Below are positions 19,470-28,033 of a DNA stretch of 64,000 nucleotides, piece after piece (the stretch's first letter is position 1; each line of letters begins with the position of its first letter). The position numbers and the translations under genes are program-made. The stretch is from Myroides fluvii. Its GTDB lineage: Bacteria > Bacteroidota > Bacteroidia > Flavobacteriales > Flavobacteriaceae. The stretch lies in contig NZ_CP039934.1 of NCBI RefSeq assembly GCF_009792295.1, forward strand, positions 1,198,501-1,262,500. Reading direction: 5' to 3'. The notes beneath the pieces were generated by a model, which ran no database searches, was not told the DNA's origin, and saw nothing but the letters and a program-made list of their open reading frames with translations.

Positions 19470-20297
19470 ATGAAAAAAATACTAATACCAACGGATTTTT
19501 CACAACAGGCACATAACGCAATCAAAGCAGGTGTAAATTTTGCGAAGAAACACAACGCTGAAATCATTTTACTACACATCCTAGATTTACCACAAGAAGC
19601 AAGTGATGGTGTTAGTAAAGGAACCCCAGCCCCAGAAGTGATGTTCTTTAAAAATGCGGCTGAACAAAAGCTACAGCAAATCGCACTAGATACTTTATTC
19701 GAAGGGCTAACGGTTTCTACAAGCTTAATCTTAGACCGTACTTCTCAAGGTGTAACTAAATCGGCTATCCACAACGAAGTAGATCTAATCGTAATGGGGT
19801 CTCACGGAGCAAGTGGAATGAAAGAATACTTTGTAGGTTCTAATACGCAGAAAGTCGTACGCACATCTCCTGTTCCTGTTTTTGTTGTAAAAGGAGAATT
19901 TGAAGACAACTGCATTAAGGATATTGTTTTTGCTTCTGACTTTACAAGTGAAATGAAAGATTCATTTAAAAGCACACTTGCTTTAAACAAAGTAGTTGGC
20001 GCTGATTTACACCTACTCATGGTCAACACACCCAACAGCTTCAAGCCAACACATGTTGCAGAAGAAACACTCGAAACATTCTTAGCGGATATTACAGATA
20101 AAGAATTTGATTTAAGCATCTACAATGACATTAACGTAGAAAAAGGAATCTTAAACTACTGTAAAAAATTAGATGCAGATTTAATTGCCATTGCTACACA
20201 TGGTCGCACAGGATTAGCTCACTTCTTCAACGGAAGTATTAGCGAAGACCTAGTAAACCACTCTCCAATCTCTGTATTGACATTCAAAATCGACTAA
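19470..20297 (+). CDS. Universal stress protein, tandem UspA domains
   Basis: A 275-residue cytoplasmic protein with two Usp domains (about 1-140 and 145-275). Both keep the ATP-binding glycine pattern G-x2-G-x9-G-S/T. The first is in GSHGASG ending FVGSN, the second in ATHGRTG ending FNGSIS. The N-terminal MKKILIPTDFS is also typical. It forms a single-gene unit with a strong terminator. A possible -7 variant (TAAATTTA, 19413-19420) precedes it. Role in stress or energy starvation is family knowledge; the specific signal is unknown. Confidence 0.92.
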   Translation: MKKILIPTDFSQQAHNAIKAGVNFAKKHNAEIILLHILDLPQEASDGVSKGTPAPEVMFFKNAAEQKLQQIALDTLFEGLTVSTSLILDRTSQGVTKSAIHNEVDLIVMGSHGASGMKEYFVGSNTQKVVRTSPVPVFVVKGEFEDNCIKDIVFASDFTSEMKDSFKSTLALNKVVGADLHLLMVNTPNSFKPTHVAEETLETFLADITDKEFDLSIYNDINVEKGILNYCKKLDADLIAIATHGRTGLAHFFNGSISEDLVNHSPISVLTFKID

Positions 20298-20405
20298 ATT
20301 TTGATTAGCGAGAAGCAATCGGAGCACAGCGGAGATTCATCGCTTACCAAAGCCGAATTTTAACTCAGTGAGAGAAATAAAGAGATGAGTAAATACATCT
20401 ACAAA

Positions 20406-20446
20406 AAAAAAAGGTTCGATCTTAGTTTATAAGATCGAACCTTTTT
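20406..20446 (+). terminator. Strong terminator downstream of the universal stress gene
   Basis: GGTTCGATCTTA pairs with TAAGATCGAACC, and flanking A and T runs extend the stem (20406-20446). About 110 bases separate it from the stop at 20297; that stretch has no ORF. Confidence 0.8.
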
Positions 20447-20542
20447 GTTTGTAGTAGTCGGTGAGGTTTGTTCCTCCTAAGGTTTGCGCCTTGTATCGAA
20501 CTTCACAAAAAACCACCTACACTCCGTACTCCTCTCCAAAAT

Positions 20543-20566
20543 AAAAAATGCCTTAGAGCATTTTTT
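20543..20566 (-). terminator. Terminator of the sigma / channel operon
   Basis: AAAAAATGC (20543-20551) pairs with GCATTTTTT (20558-20566) around CTTAGA. The 3' end of the channel gene (stop 20565) overlaps the upstream arm. Confidence 0.75.
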
Positions 20567-21392
20567 ATTTTAATATTTCAATGTGACTTTCTGACACAGT
20601 CTTTATTGGTATATAATTCTTTTTTCCATCAACTAACAGACACAAGTAAATATTGTCAATCGAAATAACATACCCCTTCAATCCATTAATTGCGACATAT
20701 TGCCCTACTTCTAGGTTTTTTCTCGCATAGAAAGAGTACAACAATTTCGTTACAACATCTTTAGCACCTAATCCTAAAGACAAAGCAACCGTCAATAAAA
20801 TTGCACCGATAACGATCGAAATATTACTCGTAATAATCGAAGTATCAATACTCATTTGATTTAACGTTGTGATCACCACAAAAATCAAAATCAAATAGAA
20901 CAAAATATTTCCGATCATACGCGCACCGACAAAATCAACAGCCTTCAACACCTCTACGATTACTTTCTTAATCCACGAAGCAAAGTAAAGGCCTCCGATA
21001 AAAATAAGCAATGCCACAAAAAGCTTAGGCACAAACATCATCAAATTGCCAATTTCACGCGAAACGATTTCCAGGCCAAACAACTCTGCCCCAATCAATA
21101 CCATTAAAAAAACAAGGAAAACCTTAACGAAAAAAAGCAAGATAGCATCGACCTTCACTCTAATCTTGATTTTATTCAAAAACTCATTGTCGTCTAGCCC
21201 CTCTTGGATTTTCTCTAGGCGAACAAGTTTAAACATCTTTTTAAGGATATAAGAAAAAAGCTTAAGCATTAACCAGCACAACAGCACATAACCCGCAATG
21301 AGCAGAAAACCAAAAACGCCTTTTACAAGTGAATTCACCACATCGTTAATCATCTCACCCGGATACTCAAAACTATACAACTTCTCCATCAT
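20565..21392 (-). CDS. Small mechanosensitive-channel-like membrane protein
   Basis: A 275-residue membrane protein with about five hydrophobic helices (about 25-55, 85-110, 115-145, 158-178 and 183-205). It is followed by a small beta-rich domain (LEVGQYVAINGLKGYVISID) like the pore-proximal beta domain of MscS channels. The segment SLGLGAKDVVTKLLYSFYAR corresponds to the pore-lining and post-pore region of MscS-like proteins (Gly/Ala-rich, then helix break). It is shorter than MscS and lacks a large C-terminal vestibule. The gene overlaps the 76-codon ORF upstream by 20 bases and belongs to the ECF sigma operon. Osmotic protection is inference. Confidence 0.75.
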   Translation of the reverse strand: MMEKLYSFEYPGEMINDVVNSLVKGVFGFLLIAGYVLLCWLMLKLFSYILKKMFKLVRLEKIQEGLDDNEFLNKIKIRVKVDAILLFFVKVFLVFLMVLIGAELFGLEIVSREIGNLMMFVPKLFVALLIFIGGLYFASWIKKVIVEVLKAVDFVGARMIGNILFYLILIFVVITTLNQMSIDTSIITSNISIVIGAILLTVALSLGLGAKDVVTKLLYSFYARKNLEVGQYVAINGLKGYVISIDNIYLCLLVDGKKNYIPIKTVSESHIEILK

Positions 21393-21603
21393 GATCTTCT
21401 TTTTTAATTCTTTCTATTATTTTCTTTTCTTTCTCTTTATCAACATCTCCTATAAATGACTCCACTACTTTGGGCACTTGTACCGTATAAAGTTCAGATA
21501 CATCTAAGGAAAGCTTAATAAAATTCAAATTGTCAATCACCCGATCTTTCAGATAGTCCGGCAATTTCTCGTCTTGCAGTATTTTCTTAAAAGGATTCTC
21601 CAT
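21373..21603 (-). CDS. Small cytoplasmic protein between ECF sigma factor and channel
   Basis: A 76-residue protein with no signal peptide or membrane segment, predicted mostly helical and highly charged at its end (KEKEKKIIERIKKEDHDGE). Its start codon overlaps the sigma stop by one base (ATGA type), and its end overlaps the channel start by 20 bases. All three genes are therefore tightly coupled. I do not recognise the family. The position where an anti-sigma factor usually sits invites that idea, but no typical zinc or membrane anti-sigma motif is visible. Confidence 0.75.
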   Translation of the reverse strand: MENPFKKILQDEKLPDYLKDRVIDNLNFIKLSLDVSELYTVQVPKVVESFIGDVDKEKEKKIIERIKKEDHDGEVV

Positions 21604-22187
21604 TATGACAACGAATTATATAATTCCACAATTTTCTTTTTAGCCCTGTGTAATCGCATTTTAACAGCACTTTCTCCTAATTCAAGTAGTTGTGCTATTT
21701 CTTTGATCGACTTATCATCTTGATATTTCATCAATAAAACGATTTTATCTTCCGGGTCAATTAAGCCTAGTGCTTCTTGAAGTTTTCCAACCGTTAAGGA
21801 AAAGATTTCTTCGTCCGTCACTTCCTCGTCTGCAGTAGAAACATACATTGCTTCTTCCTGTAATTCCACATTATCTCGTTGCCGCTTTAAAATAGACTTT
21901 GAATAATTAACGCAATGATTATACGTAAACGAATAAAGCCAAGTAGAAAACTTTGATTCCCCTCTAAAAGACTTCAAATTAAGGTATAATTTCACGAAAA
22001 CATCTTGCGTCAAATCTTCTGCAGCATCCCGGGACTCAGCGAACCCCAGACATTTTTGATACACCTTTTGACCATATCGATCATAGAGTATACCAAACAA
22101 ACTTGTATTTCCATTATGAACGATAAATTGCACCAATTCTTCATCCGTCATCGAAACAAAGTTTTGACTTTGCACATTCATTTTCAT
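21603..22187 (-). CDS. ECF-family RNA polymerase sigma factor
   Basis: A 194-residue sigma-70 family factor with region 2 (about 25-95: DRYGQKVYQKCLGF, DAAEDLTQDVFVKLY, FSTWLYSFTYNHCVN) and region 4 (about 130-190: LMKYQDDKSIKEIAQLLELG, AVKMRLHRAKK). It lacks region 3, as is standard for ECF factors. It probably directs transcription of a stress or envelope regulon. It is the first gene of a three-gene overlap operon with a small protein and a channel-like protein. A clear -7 box is 18 bases before the start. Confidence 0.93.
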   Translation of the reverse strand: MKMNVQSQNFVSMTDEELVQFIVHNGNTSLFGILYDRYGQKVYQKCLGFAESRDAAEDLTQDVFVKLYLNLKSFRGESKFSTWLYSFTYNHCVNYSKSILKRQRDNVELQEEAMYVSTADEEVTDEEIFSLTVGKLQEALGLIDPEDKIVLLMKYQDDKSIKEIAQLLELGESAVKMRLHRAKKKIVELYNSLS

Positions 22188-22204
22188 ATTACTTTTTTAC
22201 AATT

Positions 22205-22212
22205 CAAATGTA
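22205..22212 (-). promoter_or_regulatory. -7 promoter box TACATTTG for the ECF sigma operon
   Basis: Exact TAnnTTTG match on the minus strand, 18 bases before the ATG at 22187, giving a leader of only ~10 nt. Confidence 0.65.
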
Positions 22213-22253
22213 AGAGATAGAAACAATTACATCTAAATTTTAACAAAAAGTTC

Positions 22254-22847
22254 TTAAACACTTCTAATCTGTAGTAATTTTTCCACATACTTTCCGATGA
22301 CGTCAAATTCTAAATTAACCAGTTGTCCCAATTGATAATGCTTAAAAACAGTATGTTCTCTTGTATAAGGAATAATGGCAACACTAAAGGTGTTAATTCC
22401 TGAATCTACAACCGTTAAACTAGTTCCATCAACAGTTATTGAGCCTTTAGCAATCGTTGTATGTTTCACTTTTGAATCATATTCAAATCCATAATAGGTA
22501 CTTCCCTGAGCATCTTGTATTGACACACAGCGACCAACAGTATCCACGTGTCCTTGTACAATATGTCCGTCAAGACGGGCATTAGCAAGCATACCGCGCT
22601 CTATATTGATTTCCTGTCCTATTTCCCACTGCCCTAAAGTCGTAACATCAAGCGTTTCTTTGATTGCCGTTACAGTAAAAGTTTCGCTTCCAATTGCCAC
22701 AACGGTTAAACATATTCCATTGTGCAAAACACTCTGATCTATCTTCAGTTCATCAACGAATGAACACGACACAGTTAGGTGCAAATTTTCTTTTTCTCGT
22801 ACAATATTTTTAACAATTGCAATTTCTTCAACAATTCCTGTAAACAT
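22254..22847 (-). CDS. ribE: Riboflavin synthase alpha chain
   Basis: A 197-residue enzyme that makes riboflavin from two molecules of 6,7-dimethyl-8-ribityllumazine. The invariant N terminus MFTGIVEE is present. Two homologous lumazine-binding domains follow (about 1-95 and 97-190), each with a VxGTSLTV / NGICLTV core: NGICLTVVAI in the first and VDGTSLTVVD in the second. The LDGHIVQGHVDTVG linker is also typical. It is divergent from pdxA; the two -7 boxes are only 4 bases apart. No FMN riboswitch is seen upstream. Confidence 0.95.
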   Translation of the reverse strand: MFTGIVEEIAIVKNIVREKENLHLTVSCSFVDELKIDQSVLHNGICLTVVAIGSETFTVTAIKETLDVTTLGQWEIGQEINIERGMLANARLDGHIVQGHVDTVGRCVSIQDAQGSTYYGFEYDSKVKHTTIAKGSITVDGTSLTVVDSGINTFSVAIIPYTREHTVFKHYQLGQLVNLEFDVIGKYVEKLLQIRSV

Positions 22848-22864
22848 TACTCCATTTATTTTAT

Positions 22865-22884
22865 TAAATTTGTTTTCAAAATTA
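22865..22884. promoter_or_regulatory. Back-to-back promoters for pdxA (+) and ribE (-)
   Basis: TAAATTTG on the + strand at 22865-22872 serves pdxA. TAATTTTG on the minus strand (22877-22884) serves ribE. Both match TAnnTTTG exactly. The boxes are 4 bases apart, so the two polymerases would compete for the same DNA. Confidence 0.65.
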
Positions 22885-22904
22885 CTAATAATTTATACGA
22901 AACT

Positions 22905-23975
22905 ATGAGCCATAAAGAAGAAAATGTTAGGGTAGGTATATCAATAGGCGATTTAAACGGTATTGGGCCCGAAGTTATCCTTAAATGTTTCGAAGACAAC
23001 AGAATGCTTGAGCTTTGTACTCCGGTGATTTTCGGTAACTCAAAGCCTTTATCTTATATCAAAAAAAACATCAATAGCAATGTAAATTTTCAAGGTATTG
23101 ACAGTTTAGATCAAATGATTACAGGAAAACTCAACGTGTTAAACCTGTGGAAAGAGAACGTGAACATCAACTTTGGCGAGAACGACCCCGTAGTAGGCAG
23201 TTACGCAATCAAGTCATTTATTGCAGCAACAGAAGCATTAAAGAACGACGAAATTGATATTTTAGTTACCGCACCGATCAACAAATACAATACACAATCA
23301 GAGGAGTTTAAACACCCGGGGCACACCAATTACTTAAACGAACAGTTAGAAGGCAATGCCCTCATGCTTTTGGTGAGCGACGATTTAAAGGTAGGTTTAT
23401 TGACCGACCATTTACCTTTGAAAGACATAGCCCAAGCCATCACACCACAACGCATTGAAGAAAAGGTGAAAACAATTCGCGAGGCATTGATGAACGATTT
23501 CAACATTTTCAATCCACGCATTGCCGTTTTAGGACTGAACCCCCATGCTGGAGATGATGGAATTATTGGAACAGAAGAACAAGAAATCATAAAACCAACG
23601 ATAACAAAATTAGCAGAAGAAGGCATACTCGTATCTGGTCCATTCCCAGCAGATGGTTTTTTTGGATCACAACTTTACAACAGCTTTGACGCAGTCATCG
23701 CGTGTTATCACGATCAGGGATTAGCCCCCTTCAAAGCACTATCCTTCAGTAAAGGTGTGAATTACACCGCAGGTCTAAACAAAATTAGGACCTCACCTGA
23801 CCACGGAACAGCTTATGATATAGCAGGTAAAAACCTAGCGGATCCCACTTCTTTTCGCGAGGCGTTGTACTTAGCCCTTGATGTTTTCAGAAACAGAAAT
23901 AGAAACATCGAAGCCAAGAGCAACCCACTAATGCCTCAAGAAAAAGAAAATAGTACAAAAAAATTTGATAATTAG
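22905..23975 (+). CDS. pdxA: 4-hydroxythreonine-4-phosphate dehydrogenase
   Basis: A 356-residue NAD-dependent enzyme of pyridoxal phosphate synthesis (DXP-dependent route). The start is ATG at 22905 (MSHKEENVRVGISIGDLNG); the frame is open further upstream but overlaps ribE and its promoter. Family landmarks are GDLNGIGPEV (GDPNGIGPE in most), TAPINK, HPGHTNYL with metal-binding His, GLLTDHLPL, GLNPHAGDDG with His, and CYHDQGLAPFK with the third metal-binding His. HGTAYDIAGK closes the active site. The neighbours are unrelated except ribE, another cofactor gene. Confidence 0.94.
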   Translation: MSHKEENVRVGISIGDLNGIGPEVILKCFEDNRMLELCTPVIFGNSKPLSYIKKNINSNVNFQGIDSLDQMITGKLNVLNLWKENVNINFGENDPVVGSYAIKSFIAATEALKNDEIDILVTAPINKYNTQSEEFKHPGHTNYLNEQLEGNALMLLVSDDLKVGLLTDHLPLKDIAQAITPQRIEEKVKTIREALMNDFNIFNPRIAVLGLNPHAGDDGIIGTEEQEIIKPTITKLAEEGILVSGPFPADGFFGSQLYNSFDAVIACYHDQGLAPFKALSFSKGVNYTAGLNKIRTSPDHGTAYDIAGKNLADPTSFREALYLALDVFRNRNRNIEAKSNPLMPQEKENSTKKFDN

Positions 23976-23976
23976 C

Positions 23977-24004
23977 TTGTAATAATAATAATTTTTTATC
24001 TTTG
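23977..24004 (+). promoter_or_regulatory. Full promoter for yceD-rpmF (TTG-N17-TATCTTTG)
   Basis: The -33 TTG (23977-23979) and the exact -7 box TATCTTTG (23997-24004) are 17 bases apart. The box covers the TTG at 24002, so that codon cannot be the yceD start. Confidence 0.75.
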
Positions 24005-24025
24005 CACGCTCAAATCATGTATTTG

Positions 24026-24598
24026 ATGAATACCGAAAAAACATATTCGATATCCTTTATAGGATTGAAAAATGGAGAACATACTTTTGAATATCAAATA
24101 AATAGTGATTTTTTTAAAAATTACAATTACGATGATTTCAACAGCATAGAAGCAAATATTAGCGTTCTTTTAAATAAAAAAGCTACCCATTTAGAGGTAA
24201 ACTTTAAGGCAGAAGGAGTTGCAAACGTTCCTTGTGATGTCACAAATGAAGATTTCAATCTTCCAATTGAACATGAATTTAACCTCATTGTCAAATTTGG
24301 AGAAGAATTTAACGACGATCACGATGAAGTATTAGTTATTCCAATGAATGAATACGAGATTAATTTATCTCAGTACATATACGAATTAATTGTATTGTCC
24401 ATTCCCGTCAAACGAGTAAGCCCTGAAGCAGCAGAAGACGAAGACTTCGATGAAGAAGAATTCGATTTTTTATTTGAGGACGAAGATGAAGACAATGAAA
24501 TGGAAGATTCGCAAGAAGACGATACGGAAAGCGATTCAGACAAGGAAGATATAGACCCAAGATGGGAAAAATTAAAAAAACTATTAACGGATAAATAA
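24026..24598 (+). CDS. yceD: YceD / DUF177 family protein, upstream of rpmF
   Basis: About 190 residues. I chose ATG 24026 (MNTEKTYSISFIGLKNGEH) since the promoter ends at 24004; ATG 24017 is the alternative. The N-terminal FIGLKNGEHTFEYQI and the central NVPCDVTNEDFNLPIEHEFNL-type segment (VPCDVTN visible) fit DUF177. Only one of the cysteines of the usual C-x2-C pair is kept. The C-terminal third is strongly acidic (EDEDFDEEEFDFLFEDEDED), as is usual in the family. DUF177 proteins are linked with 23S rRNA and L32 accumulation, and rpmF follows 9 bases later, which agrees with that role. Confidence 0.88.
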   Translation: MNTEKTYSISFIGLKNGEHTFEYQINSDFFKNYNYDDFNSIEANISVLLNKKATHLEVNFKAEGVANVPCDVTNEDFNLPIEHEFNLIVKFGEEFNDDHDEVLVIPMNEYEINLSQYIYELIVLSIPVKRVSPEAAEDEDFDEEEFDFLFEDEDEDNEMEDSQEDDTESDSDKEDIDPRWEKLKKLLTDK

Positions 24599-24607
24599 TA
24601 TAGTAAA

Positions 24608-24805
24608 ATGGCACATCCTAAGAGAAAGACCTCGAAAACAAGAAGAGATAAAAGAAGAACGCACTACAAAGCTGTAGCTCCAACTATCGCTACTTGTCCT
24701 GTTACTGGTGAAGCTCACTTATTCCACAGAGCTTACTGGCACGAAGGAAAACTTTACTACAGAGGACAAGTTGTAATAGACAAAACCACAGCAGTAGAAG
24801 CATAA
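24608..24805 (+). CDS. rpmF: Large ribosomal subunit protein bL32
   Basis: A 65-residue ribosomal protein. The very basic N terminus ([20 protein letters not shown]) and the following [20 protein letters not shown] segment are standard for Bacteroidetes L32. It has one cysteine and so no complete zinc ribbon. It lies 9 bases after yceD, a conserved pair, and is followed by a strong terminator that separates it from fabH. Confidence 0.96.
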   Translation: MAHPKRKTSKTRRDKRRTHYKAVAPTIATCPVTGEAHLFHRAYWHEGKLYYRGQVVIDKTTAVEA

Positions 24806-24822
24806 GCTTTTCAAAACACAAT

Positions 24823-24853
24823 AAACTCTCACAATGTGTGAGAGTTTTTTTTT
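24823..24853 (+). terminator. Terminator of yceD-rpmF
   Basis: AAACTCTCACA (24823-24833) pairs perfectly with TGTGAGAGTTT (24837-24847) around ATG, followed by a T run. It sits between rpmF and fabH, so fabH needs its own promoter; a near-match TAATTTTC occurs at about 24917. Confidence 0.85.
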
Positions 24854-24965
24854 GCCGAAATTTACTGAGAGAGCGAGTTTTAAGACTTAAAAAGGCTCTA
24901 GTTCGTTTTTTTTTCGTAATTTTCGCTTCTTTTTGGAATGTTTTTATAAAGTAAAGCAATACCAT

Positions 24966-25961
24966 ATGACAAAAATACATGCAGCCATTACTGCTGTTGG
25001 TTGTTATTTGCCTGAGACAAAGTTAACCAACGCGGATTTAGAGAAAATGGTTGAAACTAACGATGAGTGGATAACCTCTCGAACAGGAATCAAAGAACGT
25101 CGCATTCTTAAAGAACCTGGACAAGGTGCTTCGTATATGGCTATAAAAGCTGCGGAGAACTTAATTCAAAAATCAGGAGTAGATCCCAAAGAAATAGACT
25201 TAGTCCTATTATCAACTGCTACCCCAGATATGCCTGTAGCTATCACAGGAGTTTACGTAGCCTCACAAATTGGTGCTACGAACGCTTTTGCCTTTGACCT
25301 ACAAGCTGCTTGTTCGAGCTTCTTGTATGGAATGTCTGTTGCTTCTGCTTATATCGAATCTGGTAAATACAAAAAAGTACTGCTAATCGGGGCAGACAAA
25401 ATGTCTTCTATTATCGATTACACCGACCGCGCAACATGCATCATTTTTGGAGATGCTGCCGGAGCAGTTTTATTTGAACCCAATACAGATGGTTACGGAG
25501 TTATAGATGAATATCTAAGAAGCGACGGAATCGGAAGAGAATACTTAAAAATTGACGCTGGTGGGTCTATTTTACCAGCAAATGCTGAAACAGTTGCCAA
25601 CAGACAACACTATGTGTTCCAAGATGGAAAAACTGTTTTCAAATACGCCGTATCGAACATGGCTGATGTGAGTGAAAAAATCATGCAACGCAACAATTTA
25701 ACGCACAATGACGTAAATTGGCTGGCGGCACATCAAGCAAACAAACGCATTATCGATGCTACTGCTCACCGCATGGGAGTAGATGATTCTAAAGTTCTAA
25801 TGAACATCGAGCGATACGGAAACACAACCTCTGCTACTTTACCCTTATTATTATGTGATTACGAAAGCCAATTGAAAAAAGGTGACAATATTATCTTTGC
25901 TACCTTTGGCGGTGGATTCACGTGGGGATCGATATATTTAAAGTGGGCTTACAATAGTTAA
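24966..25961 (+). CDS. fabH: 3-oxoacyl-ACP synthase III (KAS III)
   Basis: A 331-residue enzyme that condenses acetyl-CoA with malonyl-ACP to start fatty acid synthesis. The start is ATG 24966 (MTKIHAAITAVGCYLPE); upstream sequence in frame is not protein-like. The catalytic triad is visible: C116 (AACSS), H256 (AAHQANKRI) and N286 (GNTTSAT). TNDEWITSRTGIKER near residue 32 and GADKMSS are standard. It heads fabH-accB-accC with short gaps of 35 and 66 bases, so initiation and malonyl-CoA supply are linked. Confidence 0.95.
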   Translation: MTKIHAAITAVGCYLPETKLTNADLEKMVETNDEWITSRTGIKERRILKEPGQGASYMAIKAAENLIQKSGVDPKEIDLVLLSTATPDMPVAITGVYVASQIGATNAFAFDLQAACSSFLYGMSVASAYIESGKYKKVLLIGADKMSSIIDYTDRATCIIFGDAAGAVLFEPNTDGYGVIDEYLRSDGIGREYLKIDAGGSILPANAETVANRQHYVFQDGKTVFKYAVSNMADVSEKIMQRNNLTHNDVNWLAAHQANKRIIDATAHRMGVDDSKVLMNIERYGNTTSATLPLLLCDYESQLKKGDNIIFATFGGGFTWGSIYLKWAYNS

Positions 25962-25996
25962 TTAATTTAGGAAAAACAACTAACCAATACAGTAGT

Positions 25997-26482
25997 ATGG
26001 ACATTAAAGAAATTCAAAACCTAATCAAATTCGTAGCGAAATCAGGAGCTACAGAAGTAAAATTAGAAATGGATGATTTTAAAATCACCATCAAAACAAC
26101 AGAAACAGGAAGCACTGAAACAACGTATATCCAACAAGTTCCAGTAGCACAATCAATGCCACAAGCACCCGTAGCTACAGCAGCTGCAGCACCTGTTGCA
26201 ACTGAAGCTGCAGCAGCAGCTCCAGCAGGAGAAGAGGCTAAATACATCACTGTAAAATCTCCAATCATCGGAACATTCTACAGAAAACCAGCACCAGACA
26301 AAGCTCCTTTCGCAGAAGTAGGAACCGTAATCAAACCTGGAGATGTAGTTTGTGTTATTGAAGCAATGAAATTATTCAACGAAATTGAATCTGAAGTATC
26401 AGGTAAAATCGTAAAAATCTTAGTTGATGATTCGTCACCTGTTGAGTTTGATCAGCCTTTATTCTTAGTTGACCCATCTTAA
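25997..26482 (+). CDS. accB: Acetyl-CoA carboxylase biotin carboxyl carrier protein
   Basis: A 161-residue carrier that holds biotin for carboxyl transfer to acetyl-CoA. The N-terminal helical part (1-35, MDIKEIQNLIKFVAKSG) is followed by an Ala/Pro-rich flexible linker (about 50-80). The biotinyl domain (82-160) has the modified lysine K125 in EAMKLFNEI. The residue pair before it, YRKPAPD, is the usual thumb region. It lies between fabH and accC in one operon. Confidence 0.96.
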   Translation: MDIKEIQNLIKFVAKSGATEVKLEMDDFKITIKTTETGSTETTYIQQVPVAQSMPQAPVATAAAAPVATEAAAAAPAGEEAKYITVKSPIIGTFYRKPAPDKAPFAEVGTVIKPGDVVCVIEAMKLFNEIESEVSGKIVKILVDDSSPVEFDQPLFLVDPS

Positions 26483-26548
26483 GAAATTAAACAATCCTTC
26501 CCTGCTTGCGGAGAAGAAAAGTACAATTAGAATTTAAAATTTCAGAAG

Positions 26549-27901
26549 ATGTTTAAAAAAATATTAGTAGCTAATAGAGGTGAAATTGCTTTACGCATCA
26601 TTAGAACGTGTAAAGAAATGGGAATTAAAACTGTAGCTGTGTATTCAACTGCAGATGCAGACAGCCTTCACGTACGCTTCGCTGACGAGGCTGTGTGTAT
26701 TGGACCTGCTCCCTCAAACCTATCGTATTTAAAAATTTCCAACATTATCGCTGCAGCTGAAATCACAAATGCTGATGCGATTCATCCTGGATATGGTTTC
26801 TTAGCTGAAAATGCGAAGTTTTCTAAGATCTGTCAAGAGCACGGTGTTAAATTTATCGGTGCTTCTCCTGAGATGATTGAAAAAATGGGAGACAAAGCGA
26901 CAGCGAAAGAAACAATGAAGTTAGCTGGAGTACCTACGGTTCCAGGTTCTGATGGGTTATTAGACTCATTAGAACACGCAAAAAAAACAGCCAAAGAAAT
27001 TGGTTACCCTGTCATGATGAAAGCAACTGCTGGAGGTGGTGGTAAAGGGATGCGTGAAATCTTCAAAGAAGAAGAAATCGAAAAAGCTTGGGAAAGTGCT
27101 CGTCAAGAGGCTGCTGCTGCCTTTGGAAACGACGGTATGTACATGGAGAAACTAATCGTTGACCCGCGTCACATCGAAATCCAAGTAGTAGGAGATTCTT
27201 ATGGAAAAGCATGTCACTTATCTGAAAGAGACTGTTCCATCCAAAGACGTCACCAAAAACTTACGGAAGAAACTCCTTCTCCATTCATGACTGATGAATT
27301 GAGAGACAGAATGGGATTAGCCGCTGTAAAAGCCGCTGAATTCATCAAATATGAAGGAGCAGGAACGATTGAGTTCTTAGTGGACAAAGATCGCAACTTC
27401 TACTTCATGGAAATGAATACGCGTATCCAAGTAGAACACCCAATCACAGAACAAGTAATTGATTACGATTTAATTCGCGAACAAATCTTAGTGGCTGCAG
27501 GTGTGCCTATCTCGGGTAAAAACTATACGCCTAAATTACACTCGATCGAATGTCGTATCAACGCTGAAGATCCTTTCAACGACTTCAGACCTTCTCCAGG
27601 AAGAATTACTACGTTGCATGCGCCAGGAGGACATGGAGTGCGTTTAGACACTCACGTGTATTCTGGATACTCTATTCCGCCAAACTACGATTCAATGATT
27701 GCCAAGTTGATCACAACCGCTCAAACAAGAGAAGAAGCAATCAACAAAATGAAACGTGCGTTAGACGAGTTTGTAATCGAAGGAATCAAAACAACTATTC
27801 CGTTCCACAGACAATTGATGGATGATCCAAATTACAGAGCAGGAAATTATACTACTGCTTTTATGGAATCATTCAAGATGAAACCTTTAGAAGAAGAATA
27901 G
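26549..27901 (+). CDS. accC: Acetyl-CoA carboxylase biotin carboxylase subunit
   Basis: A 450-residue ATP-grasp enzyme that carboxylates biotin on AccB using bicarbonate and ATP. Visible are the N-terminal [27 protein letters not shown], the glycine-rich ATP loop [44 protein letters not shown] with metal-binding glutamates, and the C-terminal [10 protein letters not shown] and [11 protein letters not shown]. The length is exactly typical. It is the last gene of fabH-accB-accC; the transferase subunits are not in this window. Confidence 0.97.
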   Translation: MFKKILVANRGEIALRIIRTCKEMGIKTVAVYSTADADSLHVRFADEAVCIGPAPSNLSYLKISNIIAAAEITNADAIHPGYGFLAENAKFSKICQEHGVKFIGASPEMIEKMGDKATAKETMKLAGVPTVPGSDGLLDSLEHAKKTAKEIGYPVMMKATAGGGGKGMREIFKEEEIEKAWESARQEAAAAFGNDGMYMEKLIVDPRHIEIQVVGDSYGKACHLSERDCSIQRRHQKLTEETPSPFMTDELRDRMGLAAVKAAEFIKYEGAGTIEFLVDKDRNFYFMEMNTRIQVEHPITEQVIDYDLIREQILVAAGVPISGKNYTPKLHSIECRINAEDPFNDFRPSPGRITTLHAPGGHGVRLDTHVYSGYSIPPNYDSMIAKLITTAQTREEAINKMKRALDEFVIEGIKTTIPFHRQLMDDPNYRAGNYTTAFMESFKMKPLEEE

Positions 27902-27918
27902 TAATTCATCTATAATAC

Positions 27919-27952
27919 AAAAAAGGCCACCTGTTATTAGGTGGCCTTTTTT
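27919..27952 (+). terminator. Terminator of fabH-accB-accC
   Basis: AAAAAAGGCCACCT (27919-27932) pairs perfectly with AGGTGGCCTTTTTT (27939-27952) around a 6-base loop. Confidence 0.9.
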
Positions 27953-27970
27953 AGTTTATATTTACTTAAA

Positions 27971-27978
27971 TATTTTTG
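27971..27978 (+). promoter_or_regulatory. -7 promoter box TATTTTTG upstream of the frameshifted gene
   Basis: Exact TAnnTTTG match about 55 bases before the ATG at 28034. It indicates that the broken gene still has, or once had, its own promoter. Confidence 0.55.
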
Positions 27979-28033
27979 TTTATTCTTTTTAATTGAGCTA
28001 TTTTTAATAATTAACAATCAAAAAACAAAAATC

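Noticed and set aside
20298..20405. A possible REP-like element after the universal stress gene
   Set aside because: Only short imperfect pairings (AGCG/CGCT) were found and no second copy in the window.
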